A stretch of 64,000 nt of DNA from Candidatus Methylospira mobilis (GTDB lineage: Bacteria; Pseudomonadota; Gammaproteobacteria; Methylococcales; Methylococcaceae), in contig NZ_CP044205.1 of the NCBI RefSeq assembly GCF_009498235.1, positions 4,629,816-4,693,815 of the forward strand, given 5' to 3'. Positions 9,367-19,315 of the stretch are shown piece after piece. Position numbers and translations under genes: made by a program. Each line of letters starts with the position of its first letter. The stretch's first letter is position 1. The notes beneath the pieces are model-generated. The model ran no database searches, was not told the DNA's origin, and saw only the letters and a list, made by a program, of their open reading frames with translations.

Positions 9367-11310
9367 CTAATCCCCTTTATCGCGAATAACGCCCTTTATT
9401 TCTGCTCCGCTGACAACTTCCTTCTCCTGTAGCAGCTTTGCCACGGCATCAAGGGCTGCACGCTTATGTTCGAGAATTTCCTGGGCGCGCCGCTGACTGT
9501 CCTCAAGCAAGGCTCTGACCTCGGTATCGATAAGCCGCGCAGTTTCTTCACTGAAGTTACGCTCTTCGGGACCTTCGACATTCAAATATTGCAGGCGCTG
9601 TCTTTTTCCGTAGCTGAGCGGCCCCAGGATCTTACTCATGCCCAGTTGGCAAACCATGGCGCGCGCAATTTCAGAGGCTTTTTCCAAATCGTTCTGGGCA
9701 CCGCTGGAAACACAGCCGAAAACAAGGTATTCAGCAGTACGTCCGCCCAGCAGAATGGCGAGTTGATCCTTTAGTTCAGCTTCCGTCGACAAAAACTTTT
9801 CTTCTACCGGCAATTGCAAGGTATAACCCAATGCCGCAACGCCGCGCGGAATAATTGAAACCTTGTGTACCGGTTCTCCGGTGGGAACGGTTTCGGCTAC
9901 CAGGGCGTGCCCTGATTCATGGTAGGCAACCCGGCGTTTTTCCGCTTCGTTCAGTGTCCTGTTCCTTTTTTCGGGACCGGCCAGTACGCGGTCGATGGCA
10001 GCCTCGAAGCGCTTCATGTCGATGTCGTCGCAATGATCGCGCACAGCTATAATTGCGGCTTCGTTGGCGATATTGGCAAGATCTGCGCCGACAAAGCCGG
10101 GTGTGCGCTGAGCGATGACGCGCAGATCGATATCGTTGCCCAGTTTCATGTTTTTGGTGTGCAGAGCGAGTATGGCGATACGGTCTTCGAGGCCCGGTTT
10201 GTCCACGACGATCTGCCTGTCGAAGCGGCCTGCGCGCAGTAAGGCACTGTCGAGGATTTCAGGACGGTTGGTCGCGGCCATCACGATGACTCCGACCGAA
10301 GGGTCGAAACCGTCCATTTCGGTAAGCAGCTGGTTCAGGGTTTGCTCGCGCTCGTCGTGCCCGCCCATGACGGCGGGTCCGCCGCGGGAGCGGCCGATAG
10401 CGTCAAGCTCGTCGATGAATATGATGCACGGCGCTTTCTGGCGAGCTTGATCGAACAGGTCCCGCACTCGCGACGCGCCCATGCCTACGAACATTTCGAT
10501 AAATTCTGAACCACCGATGTTGAAGAAAGGCACGCCTGCTTCGCCCGCCACAGCACGCGCCAGCAGCGTCTTGCCGGTTCCGGGCGGGCCGACCAGAAGC
10601 ACCCCTTTCGGCATATGTCCGCCCAAACGCTGAATGCGGGCCGGGTTTTGCAGAAACTCGATAGTTTCCTTTAGCTCCTGTTTTGCGTCCTCGGCCCCGG
10701 CCACATCGTTAAATGTCACTTTCGGCAAGGAGTCGGCATGTATGCGTATGCGATTCCTGCCCAGGTTGAGGGTGCCGCGTCCTGCGGTAAAGCGGCGCGC
10801 CATCCAGCCCCAAAGCAGTAGCATAAAACTGATCGGCAGCAACCAGTTGAAAATGAAGTTGCCAAACCAGTTGCTGCCGTAACGCACCGTGTATTTTACG
10901 CCTTGTTTCTCCATGCTCTCGGCGAGCGCTTGATTCCAGAGCGGCACAGTGGAGAAATGCCTGACGACGGCGTCAGCCGGATCCGGTTTCAGCGTGCCGA
11001 AAATGACTTGTTCGGTCACTACCGCTTCCTGTATGCGCTGTTCGTTTACATATTGCAAAAACAGGCTATAGGGGATTTCTTGCTGACGCGCCTCCTGGTA
11101 TCCCTGCCAGAAATACAGCATGGCGATCACGAGCAGGATATAAAAAATCGAATTCGACTGCAGATTGGCGCGGATGCCATTTGTTCCTGACGACTTAAGG
11201 TCTATGCGCGGCTCATGTTTAGCCGTCAAGGTGTCGAAGTATTCGGTCAGTTTTCGTCTAAGATCCTCAGCGCCTTTTCGGAGAAATTCAAGCAGAGTAT
11301 GTTTATTCAT
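9367..11310 (-). CDS. ftsH: FtsH-family membrane AAA+ zinc metalloprotease (paralogue)
   Basis: This 647-residue protein is an ATP-dependent membrane protease that extracts and degrades membrane and regulatory proteins. Two N-terminal membrane segments flank a periplasmic domain; the AAA+ domain carries Walker A GPPGTGKT, Walker [12 protein letters not shown] and the second region of homology; the protease domain has HESGH (HEXXH zinc site). It starts with an unusual soluble stretch of about 50 residues before the first membrane segment. Housekeeping ftsH usually follows rlmE; that context is absent, so I take this as an additional copy. Its position just beyond the hup operon may be coincidental. 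Confidence 0.88.
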   Translation of the reverse strand: MNKHTLLEFLRKGAEDLRRKLTEYFDTLTAKHEPRIDLKSSGTNGIRANLQSNSIFYILLVIAMLYFWQGYQEARQQEIPYSLFLQYVNEQRIQEAVVTEQVIFGTLKPDPADAVVRHFSTVPLWNQALAESMEKQGVKYTVRYGSNWFGNFIFNWLLPISFMLLLWGWMARRFTAGRGTLNLGRNRIRIHADSLPKVTFNDVAGAEDAKQELKETIEFLQNPARIQRLGGHMPKGVLLVGPPGTGKTLLARAVAGEAGVPFFNIGGSEFIEMFVGMGASRVRDLFDQARQKAPCIIFIDELDAIGRSRGGPAVMGGHDEREQTLNQLLTEMDGFDPSVGVIVMAATNRPEILDSALLRAGRFDRQIVVDKPGLEDRIAILALHTKNMKLGNDIDLRVIAQRTPGFVGADLANIANEAAIIAVRDHCDDIDMKRFEAAIDRVLAGPEKRNRTLNEAEKRRVAYHESGHALVAETVPTGEPVHKVSIIPRGVAALGYTLQLPVEEKFLSTEAELKDQLAILLGGRTAEYLVFGCVSSGAQNDLEKASEIARAMVCQLGMSKILGPLSYGKRQRLQYLNVEGPEERNFSEETARLIDTEVRALLEDSQRRAQEILEHKRAALDAVAKLLQEKEVVSGAEIKGVIRDKGD

Positions 11311-11682
11311 TGGAACTCTCCTGTTTGATTGGAAAAACCCGGCTACGGCAATAAAAAGGGATCAAATGCAATAGTTGCAATAGTCGACGGTGCCGGCGGA
11401 TGGGTGTGTACGGGGTTTTTGCGCTACGCTTGTCAAGCGTAGCTATCGATACGACGCCACTGGCGTATGGCGCCGGTAGCGTAAGCGAGGCCTGGTCTTG
11501 TTGATCGGGAAACGACATGCTGCATCCGATTATGACTTGCTCATATGATCGTAGCAGTTTTTTCCCTGCGCAGCAAAATGTGGTTGCCGCTAACCCGTAG
11601 CTGCATGCTGGGGGCGAAATATCGACGAAACTGCTGGAATAGTGCGCTACAAAAGCTATAAATCGATGCCGGTATGAAGATG
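11311..11682. other. intergenic region between ftsH and hupG
   Basis: No gene is supported in these 372 bases. They hold a perfect 10-bp palindromic hairpin at 11423-11443 (GCTACGCTTG / CAAGCGTAGC), which could end the leftward hup transcript, and presumably the ftsH promoter. Confidence 0.5.
11423..11443. terminator. perfect hairpin downstream of the hup operon
   Basis: A 10-bp perfect stem with a single-base centre lies about 240 bases after hupG. On the plus strand the flank is T-rich on the left side, but there is no T-tract after it on the minus strand, so a terminator role is uncertain. Confidence 0.35.
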
Positions 11683-12045
11683 TCAGCCGTTCAACAGGGT
11701 TTGCAAGTGTTGCTGATATATTCCCCATGGCTGTATGCGCGGCCAGCGCTGCTGCACTTCGCCGTTGCGCAGCAGTATCAGCGCGGGAAAGGTATCGATA
11801 CCGTAAATCAAGGCTAAAGCCGTGACCGCCTGCGGCTCGGCGACCGCGGCGCGGAGCGCGGGGAAGCTTTTCAATAACTCCGGCACCACCACCGCAACGT
11901 CGAAATTTTCCGGGAATGTCTTGGGATCGTTGAATAGGCACAGCAGGACATATTCATGGCTTTGCGCATAAATGCGCGCCGCCTCACGATCCACTACCGG
12001 CATGCCTTGCGCACTCAAACGTGATATCAGATCCGGAAGGCTCAT
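11683..12045 (-). CDS. hupG: HupG/HyaE-type hydrogenase chaperone (thioredoxin-like)
   Basis: This 120-residue protein fits the HyaE/HupG family, thioredoxin-fold chaperones that bind the Tat-exported small subunit of uptake hydrogenase before export. The fold is recognisable from the FNDPKTFPENFDVAVVVPEL stretch and the FPALILLRNGE strand. The CxxC of true thioredoxins is absent, as is usual in this family. Its start overlaps the hupF stop by 4 bases. It is the last gene of the hup operon. Confidence 0.75.
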   Translation of the reverse strand: MSLPDLISRLSAQGMPVVDREAARIYAQSHEYVLLCLFNDPKTFPENFDVAVVVPELLKSFPALRAAVAEPQAVTALALIYGIDTFPALILLRNGEVQQRWPRIQPWGIYQQHLQTLLNG

Positions 12046-12344
12046 GAGGCGGGCTTTAAAAAGTCGGGTAACTGCGGCTCGCGGCCTGCGAGATCGGGAA
12101 ACCAGCGATCGACATCCGCTTCGCCATGCATGATCCGATGCAGGCCGGCCACTGCCGCCTGAATCTGCAACGCCCGCTCCGGCTCCAGTTCTTCGCGCGC
12201 CGCGTCCAGAAATACCAATAGCCAGTTGCCGGCGGTCTGTCTACCCACCAGCCGGGTATCGATCATGCGCGCCTCGCCAAGGCCTTGGCAAAGCGCTTGA
12301 AACTCACCGGCTTCTATCACCTGCATCGCTAAGCCTATGCACAT
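12042..12344 (-). CDS. hupF: HupF/HypC-family hydrogenase assembly chaperone
   Basis: This 100-residue protein starts with MCIGLAMQV, the HypC-family N-terminus whose cysteine 2 binds the Fe(CN)2CO unit or the large-subunit precursor. HupF proteins are HypC paralogues that protect the large subunit during maturation, notably under oxygen. It is longer than HypC (about 80 residues), as is usual for HupF. It overlaps hupD by 10 bases and hupG by 4 bases, so the three are translationally coupled. A separate hypC is at 49445. Confidence 0.8.
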   Translation of the reverse strand: MCIGLAMQVIEAGEFQALCQGLGEARMIDTRLVGRQTAGNWLLVFLDAAREELEPERALQIQAAVAGLHRIMHGEADVDRWFPDLAGREPQLPDFLKPAS

Positions 12345-12958
12345 GAATGACCCGCTTCACGTAAATTCAAAAAACGCGCGTCGCCGATGCGGCATGCCGC
12401 ATCGGGAGCGGGACGCTGGAGCTCGTAATTGGCAAGCGCCAGCGCGTCGCCGCTCACTCCGGGATCTTCCTGCTTGCGGCGCGCGGAAATAGCATGCGTT
12501 TGCAGATAGGCAAGCACGCGCTGCATCGCCGGTTCCAGTTGCGCCCTGACGGTGGCGGTCAAGCTGCCGCCGTAGTCTTCCAGAAGTTCCGGTTGCACGC
12601 CGACCAGATACAGGTTTTCAGGACGCTTGCCCAGCAGTTCCGATAGCGCCAGAACCTCCTGAAAACTGACCTGATGCAGGCTCATTTTTTTTGCGCCGAA
12701 ATAGGCGGGTACTGCGTCGTTACTCAGCTCGACCAGCGATCCCGGCGGCAGATGAAAATCGACCGCATCCAGGATAACCAGGGTATCGGCTTCCTGCACA
12801 TAAGGGATCAAACCCAGGCCCTGTGTGCCGCCATCGACCAGACTGACATTTTCCGGGAAATCGAAACCTTGTTGCAGAGCCTGCACCGCGCGCACGCCAA
12901 AACCTTCGTCCGCCCAGAGGATGTTGCCGATGCCGAGTATGAGGATTTTTTCAGTCAT
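12335..12958 (-). CDS. hupD: HupD, uptake hydrogenase maturation endopeptidase
   Basis: This 207-residue protease cleaves the C-terminal peptide of HupL after nickel insertion. The N-terminal GIGNILWADEGFGVRA motif contains the nickel-sensing Glu, DAVDF contains the second acidic ligand, and MSLHQVS contains the ligating His. The last 45 residues (after QTHAISARRKQ) extend beyond the usual end of the family. It lies 114 bases after hupC, with a strong hairpin between. Confidence 0.88.
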   Translation of the reverse strand: MTEKILILGIGNILWADEGFGVRAVQALQQGFDFPENVSLVDGGTQGLGLIPYVQEADTLVILDAVDFHLPPGSLVELSNDAVPAYFGAKKMSLHQVSFQEVLALSELLGKRPENLYLVGVQPELLEDYGGSLTATVRAQLEPAMQRVLAYLQTHAISARRKQEDPGVSGDALALANYELQRPAPDAACRIGDARFLNLREAGHSCA

Positions 12959-12981
12959 TATTGCAAATGTGCCGTAGAAAT

Positions 12982-13025
12982 GGGCTTAAGGCCGCGATTA
13001 ACCGTTTTATCGCGGCCTTAAGCCC
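12982..13025. terminator. 17-bp perfect hairpin between hupC and hupD
   Basis: The arms 12982-12998 and 13009-13025 are perfectly complementary over 17 bp around a 10-base loop. No T-tract follows on the minus strand. It sits inside the hup operon, so it may be an attenuator or mRNA-processing/stabilising element, or an inserted repetitive palindrome. Confidence 0.5.
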
Positions 13026-13072
13026 GCCCCTGCAATGAATCAGTCCGTGTGGGGTGTTTGGAATATCTCAAA

Positions 13073-13762
13073 CTACGGCCTGTCGTCTTTCCAGCGCCGC
13101 CAGCCGTCCTTCATAGTTGAGAGCAGTGATTGGCGCGACATAAGGTTTTCGCGCACCGCGACGTAGATATGAGTCATGGTGAAAACTACCAGATACCACA
13201 TGCCGACATGATGCCAGGTATGCGCGCCCTGACTTTGTCCCAGCAACGGAATCACCCAGCCGAAAAGCCGGTCGGCCCAGCTGCCCTGGCCCAGACCTTC
13301 GCCGTACAGTGCAAAACCGGTCACGATCATGAACAACGCGCCCAGCACATAAAATATGAACAGGGCCAGACCCGCGAGCGGGTTATGGCCGATATGCTTG
13401 CGCGGCTCCTTCACCAGAAACAGGTACCAGAGCACTTCATGCCATAAATCGTCCCACCATTTTAGCTTGTAAACTTCCGGTACAAACAGTTGGCGGGCAT
13501 ACTCATTGCCGACGAAAGCCCAGTACACGCGTCCGATAAAACCTAGCGCAAGCACGTATCCGGCGGAAAAATGAGCGAAGCGGATGTTGCCGAGCAGGAA
13601 GTGCTGACTGGCTTCATCGTACACCGACACTACCGGCGGCGACGCAATCAAATAGCCGGTAATCGCCAAAACCACCAAAGCCAGCGCATTGACGCCATGC
13701 CACAAACGCACCGGCAGTTCGTAAACATAAACCGGCTTATCCAGGGGACTGATCGCAGACAT
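13073..13762 (-). CDS. hupC: HupC, Ni/Fe-hydrogenase b-type cytochrome subunit
   Basis: This membrane cytochrome b anchors the HupSL dimer and passes electrons from hydrogen to quinone. Four or so hydrophobic segments and conserved histidines (RLWHGVNA, HFSAGYVLALGFIGRVYW, HTWHHVGMW) fit the HyaC/HupC family. ATG 13762 has a ribosome-binding site (TAGGAGTG); a GTG at 13771 is an alternative. It is separated from hupL by hupE, whereas in many operons hupC follows hupL directly. Confidence 0.9.
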   Translation of the reverse strand: MSAISPLDKPVYVYELPVRLWHGVNALALVVLAITGYLIASPPVVSVYDEASQHFLLGNIRFAHFSAGYVLALGFIGRVYWAFVGNEYARQLFVPEVYKLKWWDDLWHEVLWYLFLVKEPRKHIGHNPLAGLALFIFYVLGALFMIVTGFALYGEGLGQGSWADRLFGWVIPLLGQSQGAHTWHHVGMWYLVVFTMTHIYVAVRENLMSRQSLLSTMKDGWRRWKDDRP

Positions 13763-13867
13763 GACACTCACTCCTAATTCAATACGTGCGCAACGATGCT
13801 TATGACTCGGCTGGGCGCGGGGCCGTATTTACGGCCTGCACGCGGATGCCGAACAGGTACTTCAAGA

Positions 13868-14440
13868 TCAGACGCTTTGGCTCAACAACACGAAACCGGT
13901 GGCTCCGATGACCATGCCCGTCGCGCGATACAGCGCAGGAATCCTGACCAGCAGCCGTCCCAGCACAATGCCTGCGCCATGCAGCACGGCGGTTGCAGCG
14001 GAAAAACCGGCGGCATAGCCGGTAAAGTCCACGCCATTCTGCATTTCAGCGCCGTGGGCAAAGCCGTGGAAAGCCGCAAACAACGCAACCAGCGCCATGG
14101 CCAACGGCAGGGATACCCGCGCCATCGCGCACACGAACGCGCCGAGCAGCAACACCGACAACGCAATAGCCGAATCAGCCACAGGCAGTGAAAAGCCGCT
14201 GGCGCCCAACGCGCCGCCGGCGGCCATGAATGCAATAAAAGCCAGCGGCAAATACCCGCATTGCCGCAAATCGCGCGCAATGAAGGCCGCCCAAAGCCCA
14301 ACGCTCAGCATTGCCAGCAGATGATCCAGGCCCATGAACGGATGAACCCAACCGCTGAGCAAGCCTTCGACCGGATGACCGGTATGCGCAAAAACAGCAG
14401 GCGAAACCAGAACCAACAGTGCCGCTACAAATCGTTTCAT
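13868..14440 (-). CDS. hupE: HupE/UreJ-family nickel permease
   Basis: This protein of about 190 residues has a signal-like N-terminus (ending VFAHTGHP) and six hydrophobic segments. The nickel-binding motif HPFMGLDHLLAM near the N-terminus and FHGFAHGAE in the middle are diagnostic of HupE/UreJ secondary nickel transporters. It would supply nickel for the hydrogenases encoded nearby. The start is taken at ATG 14440, where the signal sequence begins; the frame remains open upstream. Confidence 0.85.
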   Translation of the reverse strand: MKRFVAALLVLVSPAVFAHTGHPVEGLLSGWVHPFMGLDHLLAMLSVGLWAAFIARDLRQCGYLPLAFIAFMAAGGALGASGFSLPVADSAIALSVLLLGAFVCAMARVSLPLAMALVALFAAFHGFAHGAEMQNGVDFTGYAAGFSAATAVLHGAGIVLGRLLVRIPALYRATGMVIGATGFVLLSQSV

Positions 14441-14477
14441 TGATATTCTCCGGGTTGGGAAAGCATAAAAAGCAGTT

Positions 14478-14678
14478 AGTCCACGAAAAACACGAAAATT
14501 TTCAGAGATGCAAGCATACATTAATTACTCGATTAGACGGATGAATTACTTAAGGAAACGCTGAATAAAGCGTTTTCGTTCATGGTTCGACTATGCTCAG
14601 GAGAGCCCTCTCGAAGGACTTAATCAGCGCTTCCTTAATGCACAAATAAATATTTTTCGTGCCTTTCGTGGATAACTT
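14478..14678. repeat. outer inverted repeat in the hupE-hupL gap
   Basis: The arms at about 14478-14502 and 14648-14678 are imperfect inverted copies built on CCACGAAA-ACACGAAAA. They enclose the shorter element at 14551-14637. The 251-base gap inside the operon therefore consists mostly of nested repeats. Confidence 0.5.
14551..14637. mobile_element. MITE-like inverted-repeat element
   Basis: This 87-base element has imperfect terminal inverted repeats of about 20 bp (TAAGGAAACGCTGAATAAAG against TAAGGAAGCGCTGATTAAGT). Its ends resemble those of the element at 36315-36460 (GGGAAACACTGATT). The interior contains TTCATGGTTCGAC, also found near 19620 and 28113. It is too short to encode a transposase. 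Confidence 0.5.
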
Positions 14679-14691
14679 TAACTCGCTTTTA

Positions 14692-16485
14692 TTACCGCAC
14701 CTTTACTTCGGTCAATTCCCTGCCGTCCGCATCCATCACATGGGTCGAACAGGCCAGACACGGATCGAAACTGTGCAGGGTGCGCAGGATTTCCAGCGGC
14801 TCGTCCGCTTTCGCCAGCGGCGTATTCATCAAGGCGGCCTCGAACGCTCCGATATTGCCCTGCGGATCGCGCGGCGAACCGTTCCAGGTAGTCGGCACGA
14901 TGCACTGATAGTTGTCGATCTTGCCGTTTTTGACCTTGATCCAATGTCCCAGTGCGCCGCGCGGCGCTTCGGTGGTGCCGACGCCCTGCGCTTCGGCAGG
15001 CCATGTATCCGGGTCCCATTTCGCGACATTGGCGGTCGTCAAATCACCCGCCTTGATGTTCGCTACCAGCTTGTCCTGAAAATGCTTCATCAAATGCGCG
15101 CAATAAGAGGCTTCCAGGCCGCGGGCTGCGGTGCGGCCCAGCGTCGAGAACAGCGCGGTGACCGGTAGGCCCAGTTCGCCCAGCAACTGCTCGGTCGGCC
15201 CCTTGATTTCAGGGACGCCCTTGGCGTAGCCGACAATATAGCGGGCCAGCGGTCCGACTTCCATCGCATGGCCGCGCCAGCGCGGAGCCTTGATCCAGGA
15301 GTATTTTGCACTCTCGTCCAGATTCTCGATGTTGGTTTTTGTGCCCCTGGTTTTGCTGCCCAGCACGAAACGCGGTTCGGTCACGCCGTTGAACGGATGC
15401 AGCCCGACGCTTTCGTTATCGTAGCGATACCAGGAGTGGGTCACGAACTCCTGAATCTGCTGCGGGTCCTTGGTATCGACGTCGAATACCTCGTTCAGAT
15501 TGCCGTTGATGATCGCGCCGCGCGGCAACAGCAGATTCGCTGCCGTACGGTCGTTGGCCTTTTCCGGGATATCGCCGTAACTCAGCACGTTGGTGGCCGA
15601 CAAACCGCCGCCGTACTGCCAGTCCTTGTAGAAGGACGCGATTGCCTTCAAGTCGGGGATATATACCTGATCGATAAACTCGATGGTGCGGTCGATGATC
15701 GACGAGACCAGGTTCAGGCGCTCCATATTGACCGCGCCCACCGCGCCGACGCCGTCAACGTTGATCGCGCACGGCACGCCGCCGACCAGCCAGTTCGGGT
15801 GCGGATTCTTGCCGCCGTACACAGTATGGATTTTGACGATGTCTTTCTGGAAATCCAAAGCTTCCAGGTAATGCGCAACCGCCATCAGATTGGCTTCAGG
15901 CGGCAGCTTGTAGGCGGGGCTGCCCCAGTAACCGTTGCTGAACGGCCCCAGTTGTCCGCTTTCGACAAACTTTTTCAGACGCGTCGCGATATCGCTGAAA
16001 TAGCCCGGCGAAGACTTGCCCCACGGCGAAATGCTCTGCGCCAGAGCCGACGTCGCCTTCGGATCGGCCTGCAGCGCGCTGACCACATCAACCCAATCCA
16101 GCGCGTGCAGATGATAGAAATGCACCAGATGATCGTGCGCCTGCAGCGTCAACTGCATGATGTTGCGGATCGAGTTGGCGTTTTCCGGTATGTTGATGTT
16201 CAACGCGTCCTCTACCGCGCGCACCGAAGTCAGCGCGTGGGTGCCGGTGCAGACGCCGCAGATTCTTTCGGTAAACGCCCATGCGTCGCGCGGATCGCGG
16301 CCTTTCAATATCACTTCCAGACCGCGCCACATGGTGCCGGACGACACCGCGTTGCGGATGACGTTGTTTTCGTCCAGATTGACCTCGCAGCGCATGTGGC
16401 CTTCGATGCGGGTAACCGGATCGACGACGATGCGCGTGCCGCCGTCGTTCAGGGTAAAACCGTTGGGTGTTTGGGTAACAGTCAT
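14692..16485 (-). CDS. hupL: HupL, membrane-bound uptake [NiFe]-hydrogenase large subunit
   Basis: This 597-residue catalytic subunit oxidises hydrogen at the periplasmic face of the membrane. The L1 motif RICGVC has Cys76 and Cys79; the L2 motif DPCLACSTH has Cys576 and Cys579 with His582. A 15-residue C-terminal extension after this histidine would be removed by HupD. The N-terminal [11 protein letters not shown] is typical. Sequence and operon content fit a group 1 membrane-bound uptake hydrogenase. It begins 13 bases after the hupS stop. Confidence 0.96.
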   Translation of the reverse strand: MTVTQTPNGFTLNDGGTRIVVDPVTRIEGHMRCEVNLDENNVIRNAVSSGTMWRGLEVILKGRDPRDAWAFTERICGVCTGTHALTSVRAVEDALNINIPENANSIRNIMQLTLQAHDHLVHFYHLHALDWVDVVSALQADPKATSALAQSISPWGKSSPGYFSDIATRLKKFVESGQLGPFSNGYWGSPAYKLPPEANLMAVAHYLEALDFQKDIVKIHTVYGGKNPHPNWLVGGVPCAINVDGVGAVGAVNMERLNLVSSIIDRTIEFIDQVYIPDLKAIASFYKDWQYGGGLSATNVLSYGDIPEKANDRTAANLLLPRGAIINGNLNEVFDVDTKDPQQIQEFVTHSWYRYDNESVGLHPFNGVTEPRFVLGSKTRGTKTNIENLDESAKYSWIKAPRWRGHAMEVGPLARYIVGYAKGVPEIKGPTEQLLGELGLPVTALFSTLGRTAARGLEASYCAHLMKHFQDKLVANIKAGDLTTANVAKWDPDTWPAEAQGVGTTEAPRGALGHWIKVKNGKIDNYQCIVPTTWNGSPRDPQGNIGAFEAALMNTPLAKADEPLEILRTLHSFDPCLACSTHVMDADGRELTEVKVR

Positions 16486-16498
16486 GATCGGTCAGGCC

Positions 16499-17581
16499 TC
16501 AGCTGGTTTTATCGGTGTGGGAGGTTTTCGCCTTGCCGGCGGAAACCACCGCATGGCCCGCAATCGCCGCGCCGACCGCGCCGGCGGCTATCAGCCCTGC
16601 GGTATCGGCGTTGGCTTCGATGCCGAACGCATCTATGCCGGACAGACGCTGATAGAACGGCCCCTTGTCCCAGAAGCCCTCTTCGGAGCAGCCGATGCAG
16701 CCGTGACCGGATTGTATCGGGAACGACACGCCGTCGTTCCAGCGCACCGTCGAGCAGGCGTTGTAGGTGGTCGGTCCCCGGCAGCCCATTTTGTACAGGC
16801 AATAGCCCCTGCGCGCGGCTTCGTCGTCCCAGTGTTCGACGAACTGACCGGCGTCGAAATGCGGACGGCGATAGCATTTGTCGTGGATGCGCTGACCGTA
16901 GAACATTTTCGGACGTCCCTGGCGGTCCAGATCCGGCAGTTTGTCGAAAGTCAGCATATAGGTAATCACCGCCGTCATCACTTCGGCGATCGGCGGACAG
17001 CCCGGCACCTTGATCACCGGTTTGTCGAGTATCACCTTGTGCACCGGCGTGGCCTGGGTTGGATTCGGCTTGGCCGCCTGCACGCAGCCCCAGGAAGCGC
17101 AGGAACCCCAGGCAATGATCGCTGCGGCGTCCTTTGCGGCATGACGCAGTTGCTCGACGAATGGCTTGCCGCCGACGATGCAATACATGCCGTCCTCATT
17201 CAGCGGAGGATTGCCTTCCACAGCCAGGATATAGCGCCCCTTGTATTGCTTGATCACGTTTTCCATCGCCGCTTCGGCCTGATGGCCCGCCGACACCATC
17301 AGGGTATCGTCGTAATCCAGCGACAGCATCGACAGCACTACGTCTTTCGCCAGCGGATGCGCGGAACGGATGAAGGACTCGGAGCAGCAGGTACATTCGA
17401 GACCGTGCAGCCACAGTACCGGCGTGCGGGGCTTGTTTTCCATCGCATGCACGATGTTGCCGACAAACTGCGGCCCCAAAGCCAGGGAGGAGGCAGTCAG
17501 ACTGCAATACTTCAAAAAGCTGCGCCGGCTTATTCCCTGCCGTCGCATCACATCGTAAAAGCTCTCGCGGCCTACAGTCAT
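16499..17581 (-). CDS. hupS: HupS, uptake [NiFe]-hydrogenase small subunit
   Basis: This 360-residue iron-sulfur subunit transfers electrons from the NiFe site to the cytochrome b. The N-terminus is a Tat signal with SRRSFLKYC at residues 18-26, and processing would follow the NIVHA region. Cluster ligands are visible in the ECTCCSES and CPPIAEV segments and in the C-terminal CYRRPHFD and [11 protein letters not shown] motifs. A hydrophobic C-terminal helix (about residues 325-350) anchors it in the membrane. It is the first gene of the operon, about 95 bases downstream of a sigma-54-like promoter. Confidence 0.96.
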   Translation of the reverse strand: MTVGRESFYDVMRRQGISRRSFLKYCSLTASSLALGPQFVGNIVHAMENKPRTPVLWLHGLECTCCSESFIRSAHPLAKDVVLSMLSLDYDDTLMVSAGHQAEAAMENVIKQYKGRYILAVEGNPPLNEDGMYCIVGGKPFVEQLRHAAKDAAAIIAWGSCASWGCVQAAKPNPTQATPVHKVILDKPVIKVPGCPPIAEVMTAVITYMLTFDKLPDLDRQGRPKMFYGQRIHDKCYRRPHFDAGQFVEHWDDEAARRGYCLYKMGCRGPTTYNACSTVRWNDGVSFPIQSGHGCIGCSEEGFWDKGPFYQRLSGIDAFGIEANADTAGLIAAGAVGAAIAGHAVVSAGKAKTSHTDKTS

Positions 17582-18103
17582 CGGTCTCCTCCGCTTCTGG
17601 ATTGTTGTTGTTCCGGCCTGGTTGTCATGGCCCGAACATCGAACGCGCGGAACCCAATAAGCCTACAGCGCGTATGGCATTTAGTATGCCACTATGCAGG
17701 TTACTGATTCCATGAGGCAGGGAAGAAAATTAGCTTGTCACATAAATGACATTTTGTTGTGCAGCGATACGACAATGTCGTTTTACCGACCCGTCCGCGC
17801 ACGATAGCGACAGGCGCCGGTGTTTATTCCCCTTTCCCTGCGGGCATAGAGGGAGGGAAACATGGGTCGAATGCCGGCAGTAACGTTAACAGAAAGCGCT
17901 GCCCTACCGCATGTCGCCGTGGGCGCGGAGTCGGCTGGTTGAGAGAACCCGCTGGTACACGGCAAACACCCGTATGATCGGAAGCGGCGTTTTTGTCATA
18001 ACCGGTCAGGCTGGTTCTTTAACCGGGTAATAAACGCTGCCACTGCTGCCCGCAAGGTCGCGTGGAAATTCCGCCGAGCCAGGGTTTCGATTAAAACCGT
18101 TCC
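17582..18103. other. intergenic region between hupS and the CHAD gene
   Basis: No gene is supported in these 522 bases. The hup-proximal part contains a sigma-54-like promoter at 17676-17691. The remainder is GC-rich and shows short open frames without coding character. Confidence 0.5.
17676..17691 (-). promoter_or_regulatory. sigma-54-like -24/-12 promoter upstream of hupS
   Basis: On the minus strand TGGCATACTAAATGCC matches the consensus TGGCA-N8-TGC, with the invariant GG and GC ten bases apart. It ends about 95 bases before the hupS start. The site is also a perfect palindrome (TGGCAT-5-ATGCCA), so it could instead be an operator. RpoN control of hup operons is known in other bacteria; here it is an inference. 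Confidence 0.5.
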
Positions 18104-19315
18104 TTATTCCCTCCAATAATGCGAAGTTTTCAGGAACGCTTTCCAGGTTTTTCCTGCCGCGGCCAGGCGTTCGGCGGCTTCGCGTTCATGCCACCCTATT
18201 ATCAGTCCGGCGGCGAAGGCGTGTTCGGTCAGGTCATTGTTCCGGTTTTTGAACGGGGCCTCGGCGGACAAACCGGCCAGCAGCAACCGTGCAACGGCTA
18301 CGTCGTTGATATGACCGAGTTCATCCTGTAGCGATGACACTACTAAAGCCGCTTCTCGCGCCGCCTTGCCGGGCCACAGGGAGCGAAAAAACTCGGAGGC
18401 GTAGCGCAGTTTTTTCAAATCGATCCGCAGGGCATGACGGGCTTTCGGCTCCAGGCGCCGGAAATGGCGTCCGGCTTTGCCGGCCTTACGCCGTCGCCGG
18501 GTGAGGATAGCGGCGGCAAAGGTTTTGACCGGTAGCAGGGTGGCTTCCGAGAGCCGGGACTCCCCTTCGATCCAGGCGGCAAGGTTCACGCAGAGGGCGA
18601 TCAAGCGCGGTGATCGCAGCGCTTCGCCCGCCGAGACATACGCCCGGTCGCGCCGCCCGGCTACCTCGGCGGCGAGCGCTTGCAGCCCGCAGTGGTCCGG
18701 CAGGGCGGCGATCACCGGTCCGGCGATTTCGTCCAGGAAAACGTCGAGGTTGCGGGCGTCGCCCAGCGTTCCGGCAGCCCAGCGTAATTCCTCGCGCAGG
18801 GGGAGGGCGCTCTCGTCCAGAACGCCGGAAAACAGCGTGAACGCCGAGCGCAGCCGTCGCAACGCCACGCGGGCCTGATGCACGGCTTCCGGATGGTCGC
18901 CCTGCGCCAGGCAAACGGCATTACGCAGAAAATGCACAAGGCCGCCGCGCAGGATCGCTCTGATGGCCTCGGCCAACGGCATTTCCGGGTGCAACAGGAT
19001 TTCCGGCGCCTTGACCGGTTGCGCATTCCCGTTCGCCGGCAAGGCATCTCCGCGCTGCGTTTCAAGCAGCCCCGCTTCGGACGATAAATTTCTGTCCTGC
19101 TTGTTGTTGGTACAGGATTTTCCCTGCTCGTTTTTCAGGCGATTGATTTCAGCCTTCAGCGCCTGAAGTTCGTTCTCCGGAACAGGATTTTCGCCGGTCA
19201 ACCGCTCCATGATAGTTAATAGCTTTTTGACGGCAACCAGACTTCCGCCATTTCCACGCGGCGTAGCTTCTTGGCTCATGGCGCTGTTTTTAGCCGATAT
19301 GTCGTAGTTTTTCAT
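18104..19315 (-). CDS. CHAD-domain protein
   Basis: This protein of about 403 residues carries a CHAD domain in its C-terminal two thirds, a helical domain with conserved histidines thought to bind inorganic polyphosphate. Diagnostic stretches are AVHQARVALRRLRSAF and ALRIDLKKLRYASEFF with their regularly spaced basic residues. The first 110 residues are polar and probably disordered, with a short coiled-coil segment (ELQALKAEINRLKNEQ). The start is taken at ATG 19315; the frame continues upstream without coding character. No CYTH domain is attached. The function is not known beyond polyphosphate association. Confidence 0.8.
   Translation of the reverse strand: MKNYDISAKNSAMSQEATPRGNGGSLVAVKKLLTIMERLTGENPVPENELQALKAEINRLKNEQGKSCTNNKQDRNLSSEAGLLETQRGDALPANGNAQPVKAPEILLHPEMPLAEAIRAILRGGLVHFLRNAVCLAQGDHPEAVHQARVALRRLRSAFTLFSGVLDESALPLREELRWAAGTLGDARNLDVFLDEIAGPVIAALPDHCGLQALAAEVAGRRDRAYVSAGEALRSPRLIALCVNLAAWIEGESRLSEATLLPVKTFAAAILTRRRRKAGKAGRHFRRLEPKARHALRIDLKKLRYASEFFRSLWPGKAAREAALVVSSLQDELGHINDVAVARLLLAGLSAEAPFKNRNNDLTEHAFAAGLIIGWHEREAAERLAAAGKTWKAFLKTSHYWRE

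Noticed and set aside
11303-11941. A 212-codon open frame overlapping hupG on the minus strand
   Set aside because: It overlaps hupG in another frame and shows no domain or coding pattern.
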